Below are positions 14,839 to 22,461 of a stretch of 36,366 nt of DNA, piece by piece. The notes under the pieces were generated by a model. That model saw only the letters and a list, made by a program, of their open reading frames with translations, did not search any database and was not told where the DNA came from. Numbering within the stretch: position 1 is the first letter of the stretch; the number at the start of each line of letters is the position of its first letter. This DNA comes from JACCTH01 sp036556085. Its GTDB lineage: Bacteria > Actinomycetota > Acidimicrobiia > Spongiisociales > ZC4RG35. The position numbers and the translations under genes were made by a program. The DNA lies in the NCBI GenBank assembly GCA_036556085.1, contig DATBKE010000137.1, positions 1-36,366 of the forward strand. The letters are read 5' to 3'.

Positions 14839-15419
14839 CTCGCCTGGAGGCTGCAGCATCGGCAGTAGGCGTCAGCCTCGACTCTGAAATGAGGGCGCGC
14901 TTATCAACGTTGGGTAACTGGCTTGCCACCGAAGCCATCGCCGTCGGTGCCCTCGGCCCCAACGAGGGGGCTTTGGTCGAGGAGAGGCATCTGGCGGATT
15001 CGGTTCTCTTTGCGTCCGGATGGCCCTCTCCCCCGCCGGTCTGCTGGGATCTCGGATCCGGAGCCGGGCTCCCGGGTCTGGTGTTGGCTTGCGTCTGGCC
15101 CGAATCTCAGATGGTTCTGGTGGATTCGTCGGCCAAGCGCTGCGAGTTGGCACGACGAGGGGGCCGCGTGGTCGGGGTGGACGTTGAAGTTCGACAGGAG
15201 CAGATCGAATCTCTCGACGGCCGGTTTGGAGCGATCGTCAGTCGGGCCACCATCCCGGCGCATGTGTTTGCCCCGATACTCCGGCGGTTGCTTGTTCCTC
15301 GGGGGGTGGCCGTGATCTCCGGGGATAGAGGTGATCCTCCGGAGGGGTTCGAGCGACTTCGGTTTCAAGATGAATTCTTTGATCGGAACGCCCGTCTTCT
15401 TATCATGCGTTCACCTTGA
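14832..15419 (+). CDS. rsmG: 16S rRNA (guanine527-N7)-methyltransferase RsmG
   Basis: A 195-residue SAM-dependent methyltransferase that modifies G527 in 16S rRNA, a position linked to streptomycin response. The SAM-binding motif is CWDLGSGAGLPGLVLA, preceded by the RHLADSVLFA segment typical of GidB. VLVDSSAKRCELARRGG follows as the acidic-loop strand, and IVSRAT fits the catalytic region. The start is GTG and is covered by the parS-like site; no Shine-Dalgarno is seen. Its stop overlaps the TTG of parA (TTGA). The gidB-parA-parB order is conserved across many bacteria. Confidence 0.92.
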   Translation: MNPRLEAAASAVGVSLDSEMRARLSTLGNWLATEAIAVGALGPNEGALVEERHLADSVLFASGWPSPPPVCWDLGSGAGLPGLVLACVWPESQMVLVDSSAKRCELARRGGRVVGVDVEVRQEQIESLDGRFGAIVSRATIPAHVFAPILRRLLVPRGVAVISGDRGDPPEGFERLRFQDEFFDRNARLLIMRSP

Positions 15420-16246
15420 ACGGCTCTTCCGCCCTCAGTCCAGCTGAACTGGGCGTCGAGACCCCCACATCCGGTGTTGCGACCGTCGTCGCCCTGGCGA
15501 ACCAAAAGGGTGGGGTGGGGAAGTCGACCACCGCCATCAACCTCGCCGCCGCTCTGGCAATGCAGGGCCAGCGGTCTCTCATCGTCGACCTCGACCCGCA
15601 GGGCAACGCCACCTCCGGACTCGGGATCGATCGGAGCGGGATCTCCGCATCGATATACGACGTGCTTTTAAAGGATGTAGCGGTCGAAGACGCTATTGAG
15701 CCGACATCAGTCAAGAGCCTTTTCGTTCTCCCCGCCACTATCGACTTGGCCGGGGCGGAGATCGAACTGGTCCCGCTCCTCTCCCGGGAACAAAGGCTGC
15801 GTCAGGCGTTCGGGCCGATCCTGGAGGACTACCAGGTGATCTTCATCGATTGCCCTCCCTCCCTCGGTCTCCTGACGGTCAACGCCCTCACCGCCGCGCA
15901 CGAGGTTCTCATCCCTATCCAGTGCGAGTACTACGCCCTCGAGGGTTTGAGTCAGTTGCTCAACAATGTTGACCTGGTCAGGAGGCAGCTAAATCCTCAA
16001 TTAGTGATCGAGGGTGTGGTTCTGACCATGTACGACTCCCGGACCAACCTTTCTCGCGACGTCGCCACCCAGGTCAGGGGCCATTTTGGGGAAAAGACCT
16101 ATCGCACGGTCATTCCCCGCTCGGTGAGAATTTCCGAAGCCCCGTCATATGGGGAACCGATCGAGGCGCTCGACCCCATGGCTCGTGGCGCGATCGCATA
16201 TCGCGAGCTCGGCAGAGAGTTTCGGCGGCGTCATGGTCTCGACTAG
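15416..16246 (+). CDS. parA: Chromosome partitioning ATPase ParA
   Basis: A 276-residue Walker-type ATPase that drives origin segregation by forming a gradient on the nucleoid. It has the deviant Walker A KGGVGKST, the DLDPQGNATSGLG motif and Walker B IFIDCPPSLGLLTVNAL. An extra ~24-residue N-terminal extension precedes VVALANQKGG. The TTG at 15416 overlaps the rsmG stop; no better start lies between it and the conserved core. It is 9 bp before parB and surely co-transcribed with it. Confidence 0.94.
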   Translation: MNGSSALSPAELGVETPTSGVATVVALANQKGGVGKSTTAINLAAALAMQGQRSLIVDLDPQGNATSGLGIDRSGISASIYDVLLKDVAVEDAIEPTSVKSLFVLPATIDLAGAEIELVPLLSREQRLRQAFGPILEDYQVIFIDCPPSLGLLTVNALTAAHEVLIPIQCEYYALEGLSQLLNNVDLVRRQLNPQLVIEGVVLTMYDSRTNLSRDVATQVRGHFGEKTYRTVIPRSVRISEAPSYGEPIEALDPMARGAIAYRELGREFRRRHGLD

Positions 16247-16255
16247 GAGGTTCCG

Positions 16256-17101
16256 ATGAGTCAAAAGCGCGGCCTGGGGCGGGGATTGGAGGCGCTGATT
16301 CCCTCGACCCGTGATCCCGAGCAGGGTTTTGCCGAGGTCGAGATCGACGAGATCAGACCCAACCCTCAACAACCCCGGGGTGATTTCGACGAGGAGACGC
16401 TTTCGGCGTTGGCGGAGTCGATCAGGAGCCTCGGCCTCCTCCAACCGGTAGTCCTGCGCCCCGATCCGGATGGGGGCTACTTCCTCGTTGCCGGCGAAAG
16501 GAGGTGGCGCGCCGCCCGCAAAGTAGGGCTAAGCCGGATTCCGGCCGTGATCCGAACCAGCGACGACCGGGAGTGGCTGACTGCAGCCCTGGTCGAGAAC
16601 CTGCAGCGGGCTGATCTCAATCCGCTGGAAGAGGCGGCCGCCTTTCAGCAGCTCCTGGAAGATTTTGGCTTGACGCACGAGGAGGTGGGGCGAAGGGTGG
16701 GCCGCAGCCGAGCGGCGATCACGAACTCCGTCCGCCTCCTCGGGCTTCCCGCTTCGATCCAATCCCGGCTGGCAAGCGGTGAGCTCAGCGCCGGCCACGC
16801 CCGGGCATTGGCGGCTATCGACGACCGGGCCTTCGCCGAGCACGTTGCCAAGCGGGCGGTGGCAGAAGGCTGGAGCGTGAGACAGGTCGAAGAGGCGGTG
16901 CGGCTTCGGCGAGGGGAACACACGACGTCGCCCCGCATTCGAGAGGTTCGTCCCGCTGAGATCATTGAGCTCGAGATGCGCCTCGCCGAGCGCTTGGGGA
17001 GCAAGGTCCGGGTCGACTTTCGACAGGGAAGGGGGGCTCTCCGAATCGACTATCGATCCCTCGAAGAGCTGGAGAAGATCTACCGAAGACTGATGAGCTG
17101 A
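16256..17101 (+). CDS. parB: Chromosome partitioning protein ParB
   Basis: A 281-residue centromere-binding CTPase. It starts with the ParA-contacting KRGLGRGLEALIP, then IDEIRPNPQQPR and the CTP-binding GERRWRAA and ENLQRADLNPLEEA boxes. The helix-turn-helix HEEVGRRVGRSRAAITNSVRLL should read parS. The C-terminal dimerisation part (LEMRLAERLGSKVRVDFRQG) is complete. The start ATG has AGGAGG about 6 nt upstream (near 16245-16250). A parS-like site lies 1.4 kb upstream on the rsmG start. Confidence 0.95.
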   Translation: MSQKRGLGRGLEALIPSTRDPEQGFAEVEIDEIRPNPQQPRGDFDEETLSALAESIRSLGLLQPVVLRPDPDGGYFLVAGERRWRAARKVGLSRIPAVIRTSDDREWLTAALVENLQRADLNPLEEAAAFQQLLEDFGLTHEEVGRRVGRSRAAITNSVRLLGLPASIQSRLASGELSAGHARALAAIDDRAFAEHVAKRAVAEGWSVRQVEEAVRLRRGEHTTSPRIREVRPAEIIELEMRLAERLGSKVRVDFRQGRGALRIDYRSLEELEKIYRRLMS

Positions 17102-17132
17102 CCCCCTGCCGCCCTCCTAACTTTGAGGTCAC

Positions 17133-18119
17133 ATGAGGCTTTATCGCCGGAGCGACACGGGAGACGCCGTGCGCGACATCCAGGGTCGTCTGCTGGCACT
17201 CGGCTACAGCCCCCAGGGCGATCCGGGAGGAGAGTTCGGGACCGCAACCGAGGCGGCGGTGCGGGAGTTTCAGAACGATCGCGGCCTTACCGCCGACGGC
17301 GAGGTTGGACCCGAAACCTGGCGCGTGCTCTACGAAGCCGGCTACCGGTTGGGCGATCGGCTGCTGTTTCTGAGACGACCAATGCTGCGGGGAGAGGATG
17401 TGGCGGAGCTGCAGGGACGCCTCAGCCAGCTCGGATTCGATCCGGGGAAGGTTGACGGAATCTTCGGCCTGGAGACCGAGCAAGCCGTGCTCGAGTTCCA
17501 ACGCAACCGGGTGCTGACCGAGGATGGGATCGCCGGTCCCGAGGTTCTCACCGAACTCAGGCTGCTGGTCCGCGGGAAGATGCGAGCCGGACGGGAGACG
17601 GTGCGGGAACGTGAATGGCTGCGCAGCTTGCCCGACAGCGTCGTCGGGTCCCGCGTCTTCTTCGATGCGGCCTGTCGCACGCCCGAGGAGGCCCGGGCGA
17701 CATGGGTGGCGGCCAGCTCGGCAGCGATGGAGCTGCAGGCCCGAGGGGGCCAGCCGATTCTGGGTCGTGCGGCCGACACCCGGCTCCCGGAACGAGTGCG
17801 GGCTGGACGCGCCAATCGCCTGGGAGCCGAACTGGTGGTCTCGTTCCAGGTTCGGGGGGATGGGGGCCCGGCGGCGGTTTTCTACTTCGCCAGCGATCGA
17901 GGAGTCTCACGGGCAGGGGAGATGCTCGCCAACCGAATCGCTGAGACAGCCGGGGGGTTGGTGGAAGGCCGGGCTACTGCCATCCTGCGCGATACCAGGG
18001 CGCCGTCGGTGATTGTTTCTCATCCGGAGCTTGGGACCGACGTTGGACGCCTGGTAGTAGACGGTCTGGCGCAATTCTTCGCGACGGCAGCGCTAGAGAC
18101 ATCAGATTTGAAGACTTAA
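17133..18119 (+). CDS. cwlM: CwlM-like protein: two peptidoglycan-binding domains and a degenerate amidase
   Basis: A 328-residue protein with no signal peptide. Two PG_binding_1 domains lie at about 8-68 and 85-142 (VREFQNDRGLTADGEVGPETW and LEFQRNRVLTEDGIAGPEV regions). Residues ~172-322 follow the amidase_3 fold, but every zinc or catalytic position is changed. FDAACRT stands at DPGHGG, SFQVRG at SIHxN, and VIVSHPEL where VEtGF is usual. CwlM of mycobacteria is a cytoplasmic regulator of MurA and lies at the same map position, between parB and the trx genes. The same role is inferred here. The ATG follows GAGGT closely and a TAACTT box, so the leader is short. Confidence 0.82.
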   Translation: MRLYRRSDTGDAVRDIQGRLLALGYSPQGDPGGEFGTATEAAVREFQNDRGLTADGEVGPETWRVLYEAGYRLGDRLLFLRRPMLRGEDVAELQGRLSQLGFDPGKVDGIFGLETEQAVLEFQRNRVLTEDGIAGPEVLTELRLLVRGKMRAGRETVREREWLRSLPDSVVGSRVFFDAACRTPEEARATWVAASSAAMELQARGGQPILGRAADTRLPERVRAGRANRLGAELVVSFQVRGDGGPAAVFYFASDRGVSRAGEMLANRIAETAGGLVEGRATAILRDTRAPSVIVSHPELGTDVGRLVVDGLAQFFATAALETSDLKT

Positions 18120-18121
18120 GA

Positions 18122-18178
18122 TCGCCCGCCTTCGGCGGGCTGAAAGACCAGAGACTGTCTTTTGTCTTTTGTCTTAGG
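18122..18178. repeat. Hairpin-plus-heptamer element, copy 1
   Basis: The stem GCCCGCC-TTC-GGCGGGC (18124-18140) is followed by TGAAAGAC, a short spacer and heptamer repeats of the TTTGTCT type (about 18155-18175). A 27 bp block (18122-18148) recurs exactly, in inverse orientation, at 19820-19846. It fills the gap between the convergent cwlM and trxA and overlaps the trxA stop codon. It could act as a two-way terminator, or be one copy of a dispersed repeat family. Confidence 0.65.
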
Positions 18179-18500
18179 CCAGGTATTCCGAAAGTTCGGA
18201 GACGAGGTTGTGCTTGGGGCGGGCGCCGATGATTCGCTTCTTCTCCACTCCATCCTGAAAGAGGATCAGGGTGGGGATGCTCATCACGTCGTACTCACCT
18301 GAGATTTGCGGATTCTCGTCGACGTTGAGCTTGCCGATTCGGAGCTTGCCGTCGTACTCGGTGGCCATCTCGTCGAGAATGGGAGCGATCAAACGACAGG
18401 GCCCACACCACTCGGCCCAGAAATCGACCAGGATCGGAGTGCCTCCGGCGATGGTCTGATCGAAGCTCGAATTGTCGAGGATGACGGTGTTTTCAGTCAT
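18174..18500 (-). CDS. trxA: Thioredoxin
   Basis: A 108-residue thioredoxin with the active site WCGPC (Cys32, Cys35), the buried Asp26 in LVDFWAEW, and the cis-proline in MSIPTLILFQDG. It reduces protein disulfides and is itself reduced by the neighbouring reductase. AAAGGA lies 6 nt before the ATG. It ends 5 bp inside the hairpin/heptamer element. The trxB-trxA neighbourhood next to cwlM matches mycobacterial trxB2-trxC. Confidence 0.97.
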   Translation of the reverse strand: MTENTVILDNSSFDQTIAGGTPILVDFWAEWCGPCRLIAPILDEMATEYDGKLRIGKLNVDENPQISGEYDVMSIPTLILFQDGVEKKRIIGARPKHNLVSELSEYLA

Positions 18501-18559
18501 GTGTTTCCTTTCCTACCAAAGGCCAACCCGTACCCGGTGGCGCTCATTCCAACACCGAT

Positions 18560-19489
18560 CTATTCCACCAGCGATTCGAGGTAGTGCTGAGCATCCAGGG
18601 CCGCCATGCAACCGGTTCCGGCGGCGCTGACGGCCTGGCGATACCGGGAGTCGGCCACGTCGCCCGCCGCGAACACCCCGGGGACATCGGTAGCCGTGGT
18701 TCCGTCTCCTTTCAGAATCAGATAACCACGCTCGTCGAGCCGGAGGCTCTCGGCGAAAATCGCGGTGTTGGGGATGTGACCGATGGCGACAAAGACCCCA
18801 TCAGCCGCCAGGCGCTCCTCTTCACCGGTTTCGGTATTGACCAGCGTGACCGCCTCCACGCCCTTGTCTCCCAGGATCTCAGAGACCACTGAGTTCCACC
18901 GAACCGTGATCTTGGGGTGCTCAAGCACTCTCTGGGCCATGATGGCCGAAGCCCGAAACTCATCCCGCCGATGGACAACCGTCACTCGAGAGGCAAAGCG
19001 GGTGAGGAACAGCGCCTCTTCCATGGCCGAATCGCCTCCGCCGACCACCACTAGTTCCTTGTCCCGGAAGAAGAAACCATCGCAGGTCGCACACGAAGAA
19101 ACTCCGCGACCGGTGAGGCGTTCTTCCCCGGGGATATCCAGCCATTTCGCCGCCGCCCCGGTGGCGATGACAACCGATCGAGCCTCATGACGGTTGTCTC
19201 CGGTGTAGACAACGAAGGGATCGGAACGAAGATCTACCGCGGTGACATCGGTGGCAACCAGGCGTGCCCCAAATCTCTCGGCCTGCTTCCGAAACTGGTC
19301 CATGAGCTCTGGTCCGAGGATCCCGCCCGGAAAACCTGGATAGTTCTCGACATCGGTTGTGATCATGAGCTGACCACCCGGTTGGGTGCCCTCGAAGACC
19401 AGAGGCTTCAAATCGGCCCGGGCGGCGTAGAGAGCAGCAGTGAGTCCGGCGGGACCGCTGCCAATGATGATGACGTTTTCGGTTGTCAC
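18560..19489 (-). CDS. trxB: Thioredoxin reductase
   Basis: A 309-residue low-molecular-weight NADPH-dependent flavoenzyme. It has the FAD motif GSGPAGLTAALYAARA at 10-25, the redox-active pair Cys133/Cys136 in SSCATCDGFF, the NADPH motif GGGDSAMEEALFLTR, HRRDEFRAS for the NADP phosphate, and the second FAD motif GVFAAGDVAD. The GTG start overlaps the stop of the small membrane gene upstream (GTGA). It lies 59 bp upstream of trxA and supplies it with electrons. Confidence 0.96.
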   Translation of the reverse strand: MTTENVIIIGSGPAGLTAALYAARADLKPLVFEGTQPGGQLMITTDVENYPGFPGGILGPELMDQFRKQAERFGARLVATDVTAVDLRSDPFVVYTGDNRHEARSVVIATGAAAKWLDIPGEERLTGRGVSSCATCDGFFFRDKELVVVGGGDSAMEEALFLTRFASRVTVVHRRDEFRASAIMAQRVLEHPKITVRWNSVVSEILGDKGVEAVTLVNTETGEEERLAADGVFVAIGHIPNTAIFAESLRLDERGYLILKGDGTTATDVPGVFAAGDVADSRYRQAVSAAGTGCMAALDAQHYLESLVE

Positions 19490-19761
19490 GAGGCCTTTTT
19501 CCTATTGCCCCACAAGATGAACCCGAAGATGAGTACGACGAGGCCGAGGACACCGAAGGCTCCATCGGAACCAAGGGGAATCGCCAGGGCGCCGTAGATC
19601 GAAAGCACGAGGAACACCAGCGCCAGCAACCCCAGAGTGAGAGCTGCCATTCCCAATGAGGAGAGGCGGATCCAGCGGCTGATTCGATCCACGGTGAGCG
19701 ACCGGACCCGGGTGGCAATCATCTCCAAAAAATCGGCAAACCGGGCGGGAAAATCGTCCAC
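19486..19761 (-). CDS. Small two-span membrane protein, hypothetical
   Basis: A 91-residue protein. An amphipathic, charged N-terminus (DDFPARFADFLEMIATRVRSLTVDRISRW) precedes two hydrophobic spans, about 34-60 and 68-85, and a short basic tail RKKAS. No domain is recognised. Its last bases overlap the trxB start, so it is translated with trxB and may be functionally linked to the thioredoxin pathway or the sigma/anti-sigma pair upstream. The second hairpin/heptamer element lies just before it. Confidence 0.7.
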   Translation of the reverse strand: MDDFPARFADFLEMIATRVRSLTVDRISRWIRLSSLGMAALTLGLLALVFLVLSIYGALAIPLGSDGAFGVLGLVVLIFGFILWGNRKKAS

Positions 19762-19779
19762 CCGGTCAGATTAGGGGGA

Positions 19780-19866
19780 GAGATAAAAGACGAAAGACGA
19801 AAGACAGGAGGTGGCTGTTGTCTTTCAGCCCGCCGAAGGCGGGCGAGCTTTTATCTCTTGTCTTAG
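19780..19866. repeat. Hairpin-plus-heptamer element, copy 2 (inverted)
   Basis: The stem GCCCGCC-GAA-GGCGGGC (19828-19844) is preceded by GAAAGAC heptamers (about 19786-19806). It is enclosed by an outer inverted repeat GAGATAAAAG / CTTTTATCTC (19780-19789 and 19848-19857). The 27 bp core 19820-19846 is the exact reverse complement of 18122-18148. It lies between the anti-sigma gene, whose stop it overlaps, and the promoter side of the small membrane gene. Confidence 0.65.
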
Positions 19867-20585
19867 GGCAGGGGGATCTCGGTGCAATCATCGAGGAAGA
19901 AGGCGCGGGGGGAAAGCTCGTCATCCTCGGCGACCAGGAGCAGCAACACCTGCCGGCCCTGGTAGAAGCTTTCCCCGCGTTCCTGGACCAGGAGGTCTTC
20001 CGTTTCCTCGGAACAGGAGACCGACGCGTCCTCCTCGGGTGCACCGTCGTCGGCTAGCCCCTCGGCCTCGGCTTTGAGCCGGTCGAGATCTGTTGCAGAT
20101 TCGAGTTGAGCGAGCGTCGCTGAGGCCGCGGTGGTGGCCACAGCCCGTTCGCTATTGGTGGCGCCGCCAGCGGCGAACTCGGGGGCGGCGGCAGCGTCGG
20201 CAGCGACGGACGTGGTGGCGGCAGCGCCTGAGCCCTGCTGGCTGGCGATGGTCGCGCCCACCCCGACCACGACCGCCAGTGCCGCGGCGGTAGCCATCAT
20301 CCGCCCCCAGATCGGGCTCAGGGGTTTGCTCTCCCTCTTGCGCCGGATCGGGACGGGTAGGGCGGCCGTGATCGCTGTCAGCAGTTGTGATCGTTCGCTA
20401 TCCGTCATTTGAGCGGGTCCGACCTCTGCCAGGAGCGAGTGCAGCTGCAGTTGCTCTTCAAACAGCACCCGGCATTCCTCGCACGCCGAAATCAGGCTTT
20501 CGGCCGCGGCTCGGTCCGGTTCATAGCCCGAGGCATGAGCCGCCAGCAGCTCGAGGTCGTGCGTGTCGTGATTCATCCTGCTCAT
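19863..20585 (-). CDS. Anti-sigma-factor-like membrane protein
   Basis: A 240-residue protein coupled to an ECF sigma gene (ATGA overlap at 20582-20585). The N-terminal ~90 residues are cytosolic and contain CEEC (Cys35, Cys38), as in zinc-binding anti-sigma domains. The usual histidine four residues before the first cysteine is Leu31; His17 is the nearest alternative. A hydrophobic span at about 96-114 (MMATAAALAVVVGVGATIA) is followed by a 125-residue outer part rich in Ala/Thr/Glu. That part has two cysteines (SVSCSEE and LDDCTEI) that could form a disulfide. It should hold the sigma factor at the membrane. Position equals Rv3912 near sigM. Confidence 0.75.
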   Translation of the reverse strand: MSRMNHDTHDLELLAAHASGYEPDRAAAESLISACEECRVLFEEQLQLHSLLAEVGPAQMTDSERSQLLTAITAALPVPIRRKRESKPLSPIWGRMMATAAALAVVVGVGATIASQQGSGAAATTSVAADAAAAPEFAAGGATNSERAVATTAASATLAQLESATDLDRLKAEAEGLADDGAPEEDASVSCSEETEDLLVQERGESFYQGRQVLLLLVAEDDELSPRAFFLDDCTEIPLP

Positions 20586-21160
20586 AGTTCGTCGGTAAGA
20601 CTTTGATGCCCCGGCCCCCCCGAAAGGTTCCCCAACTCGGCCGCTAGCTGGCGCCGGGCCCGAAAAAGCCGCGACTTGACGGTCCCGATCGGCAAGTCGA
20701 GACGCTCGGCCACCTCCGGGAGGCTGAAGCCCTCGATATCGGAGAGAACGACGACTGAGCGAAAGTCGACGCTGAGGTTTGCCATCGCGGCAGCGATCGG
20801 GGCGGCCAGCTCCACCGATGTAAAAGGATCGGCCGCCGTGGGATCGGCGGGATCAAGGAAGTCGGGCATCGGCTCGGCGGGTCGGCGACGCTCGCGACGG
20901 AGAAGGTCATAACAAGTGTTGATGGCGATTCGATAAAGCCAGGTTCCGACGGCAGCCCCCGCCCGGTATTGACTGGCTTTGCGATAAAGAGTGAGAAACG
21001 TCTCCTGACTGGCGTCAAAGGCAGCAGCCCGGTTCCCCATCATTCGTAGGCAAACTGAGAAGATCCGGTCCTGATGGCGCCGCATCAGAGCGGTAAACGC
21101 ATCGTGATCTCCTCCCACCACTCGCTCGATCAACGCCGCATCGTCGAGTGGAGCGGTCAT
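20582..21160 (-). CDS. ECF RNA polymerase sigma factor (SigM-like)
   Basis: A 192-residue group 4 sigma factor. Region 2 covers ~19-90 (GDHDAFTALMRRHQDRIFSVCLRMMG, FDASQETFLTLYRKASQYR, GTWLYRIAINTCYDLLRRE). Region 4 covers ~125-180 (LSVDFRSVVVLSDIEGFSLPEVAERLDLPIGTVKSRLFRARRQL). The frame allows a start at 21193, but the ATG at 21160 overlaps the pseudokinase stop (ATGA) and matches where the family begins. Being next to an anti-sigma gene and the thioredoxin genes corresponds to mycobacterial sigM. Target promoters cannot be told from the window. Confidence 0.92.
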   Translation of the reverse strand: MTAPLDDAALIERVVGGDHDAFTALMRRHQDRIFSVCLRMMGNRAAAFDASQETFLTLYRKASQYRAGAAVGTWLYRIAINTCYDLLRRERRRPAEPMPDFLDPADPTAADPFTSVELAAPIAAAMANLSVDFRSVVVLSDIEGFSLPEVAERLDLPIGTVKSRLFRARRQLAAELGNLSGGPGHQSLTDEL

Positions 21161-22461
21161 GCGTGAAAGCGTATCTCCCCGATGGTGATCCAATAGTCAC
21201 CGTCCCCCTGACGTGGCAGCGAGGTGAACCACATGAGCCAGTTGCCATCGCTGCGCTCCGGCAATTGAAAGCTCAGGGGTCCGCCTTCAGTGCGGCCGGT
21301 GGCGATGATCTCCCATCCGCTCGGGTCATCGGGACGATCCGTCGACCAGCGAACGCTGATGTCAGCTCCGCCAGGTAGGCCTACGATCTCGAGGACGTTG
21401 GGAGTGCCGGTGACGGCGATCGTCAGACCGACCCCCGGTTTGAGCAACTCCATCGGATCGCGGTAACGCTCGGTTCGCCAAGAGGTGTCGATGTCTCCGT
21501 CGATGGTGGCGCCAACGTTCTGATCGTTCTCGCCCCCCTCACCGAAGGGGTCGAAGGTGGCGACTCCGGTGATCTCTGGCGGGGGGCGATCGGCTATCAC
21601 AGTGACGTTGGGAGCAAGCGTGGTGACGACCACGGTGGGAGTGGGAAGGGTCGCCGCTGGTCCCGGGACGACCGGAACGCCCGTGTCGCCCGCCAGCACC
21701 CGGCCAATGGCGATCAGCCCGGCCGCGAGGGCTGTCAGAACTCCGGCGAGGACGAGGGTTCGCCAACTGCGGGCGGGAATTTCTGCGGGTGGCCGAGGTC
21801 GAGGGATCGCCTCCAACGCATGAGAGAAAGCGTCGGCATTGAGCTCTCCGCGCTGGGCGGCCGCCAGTGCCCGGTCGACTTCGATCGGAACCCCATCCAC
21901 AACCTCTGAGGGCGGCGGTCCGCCCGGGGCGAAACCGGTAAGGGCCTGTTCGAGAACGCCGGCGAGATCGGAGACATCGCCCGCGGTCGAAGCAAGGTAA
22001 CGACGGGCCCGTCCGAATCCGCCTAGACGGGCGGGACGAGAAACCGTGTAAAGAATCGCCCCCGGTTCGATGGCGGCGTGGAGCACGCCCGCCTCGTGCA
22101 ATGCCGCCAGTGCTCCTGACAGACCGGCGGCGTTGGCGCAGAACTCGGTGTAATCCATCGTTTCGCCCGAATCGAGCCGGCTCTGGAGGGTGATTCCTCC
22201 GTTCCATTCCGAGACGAAGTAGGCACCGTTCTCGACCTCCTCGGCCTCAAAGATTGGCTCCAGATGTGGGTGACGAACTGCCGCCGCCCCCCGCACTGCT
22301 TTGAGGAAGTCTGAGCGACGCTTCTCAGTCGCATCCGGGCCCAACAATCGGATCAGGACCGGGCGATCGAGATGTTCGTCGGTGGCCAGCCACTCCTCGA
22401 TGTCTTGATCGCGACCGAGGCGAACTTCGAGGCGATAGCGAGTTGGAAGCGGCGGGGGCAT
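21157..22461 (-). CDS. Membrane-anchored pseudokinase with C-terminal discoidin-like domain
   Basis: A 434-residue protein. Residues 1-~225 follow the protein-kinase fold, but the VAIK lysine is Arg38 (VLIR), the HRD loop is HAA (128-130), and DFG is GGFG (147-150). The kinase reaction is therefore unlikely. A transmembrane span lies at about 236-256 (TLVLAGVLTALAAGLIAIG), then a Thr/Pro/Val-rich stalk, then a beta-rich outer domain (ATIDGDIDTSWRTERY ... WLMWFTSL ... IGEIRF) resembling F5/8-type discoidin. In M. tuberculosis a similar pseudokinase is fused to the lipid II flippase MurJ (Rv3910), next to sigM. Here there is no MurJ part. Confidence 0.82.
   Translation of the reverse strand: MPPPLPTRYRLEVRLGRDQDIEEWLATDEHLDRPVLIRLLGPDATEKRRSDFLKAVRGAAAVRHPHLEPIFEAEEVENGAYFVSEWNGGITLQSRLDSGETMDYTEFCANAAGLSGALAALHEAGVLHAAIEPGAILYTVSRPARLGGFGRARRYLASTAGDVSDLAGVLEQALTGFAPGGPPPSEVVDGVPIEVDRALAAAQRGELNADAFSHALEAIPRPRPPAEIPARSWRTLVLAGVLTALAAGLIAIGRVLAGDTGVPVVPGPAATLPTPTVVVTTLAPNVTVIADRPPPEITGVATFDPFGEGGENDQNVGATIDGDIDTSWRTERYRDPMELLKPGVGLTIAVTGTPNVLEIVGLPGGADISVRWSTDRPDDPSGWEIIATGRTEGGPLSFQLPERSDGNWLMWFTSLPRQGDGDYWITIGEIRFHA

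Noticed and set aside
18122..19866. Repeat pair as a CRISPR array or transposon ends
   Set aside because: There are only two copies, in opposite orientation, with no spacers, no transposase and no target-site duplication visible.
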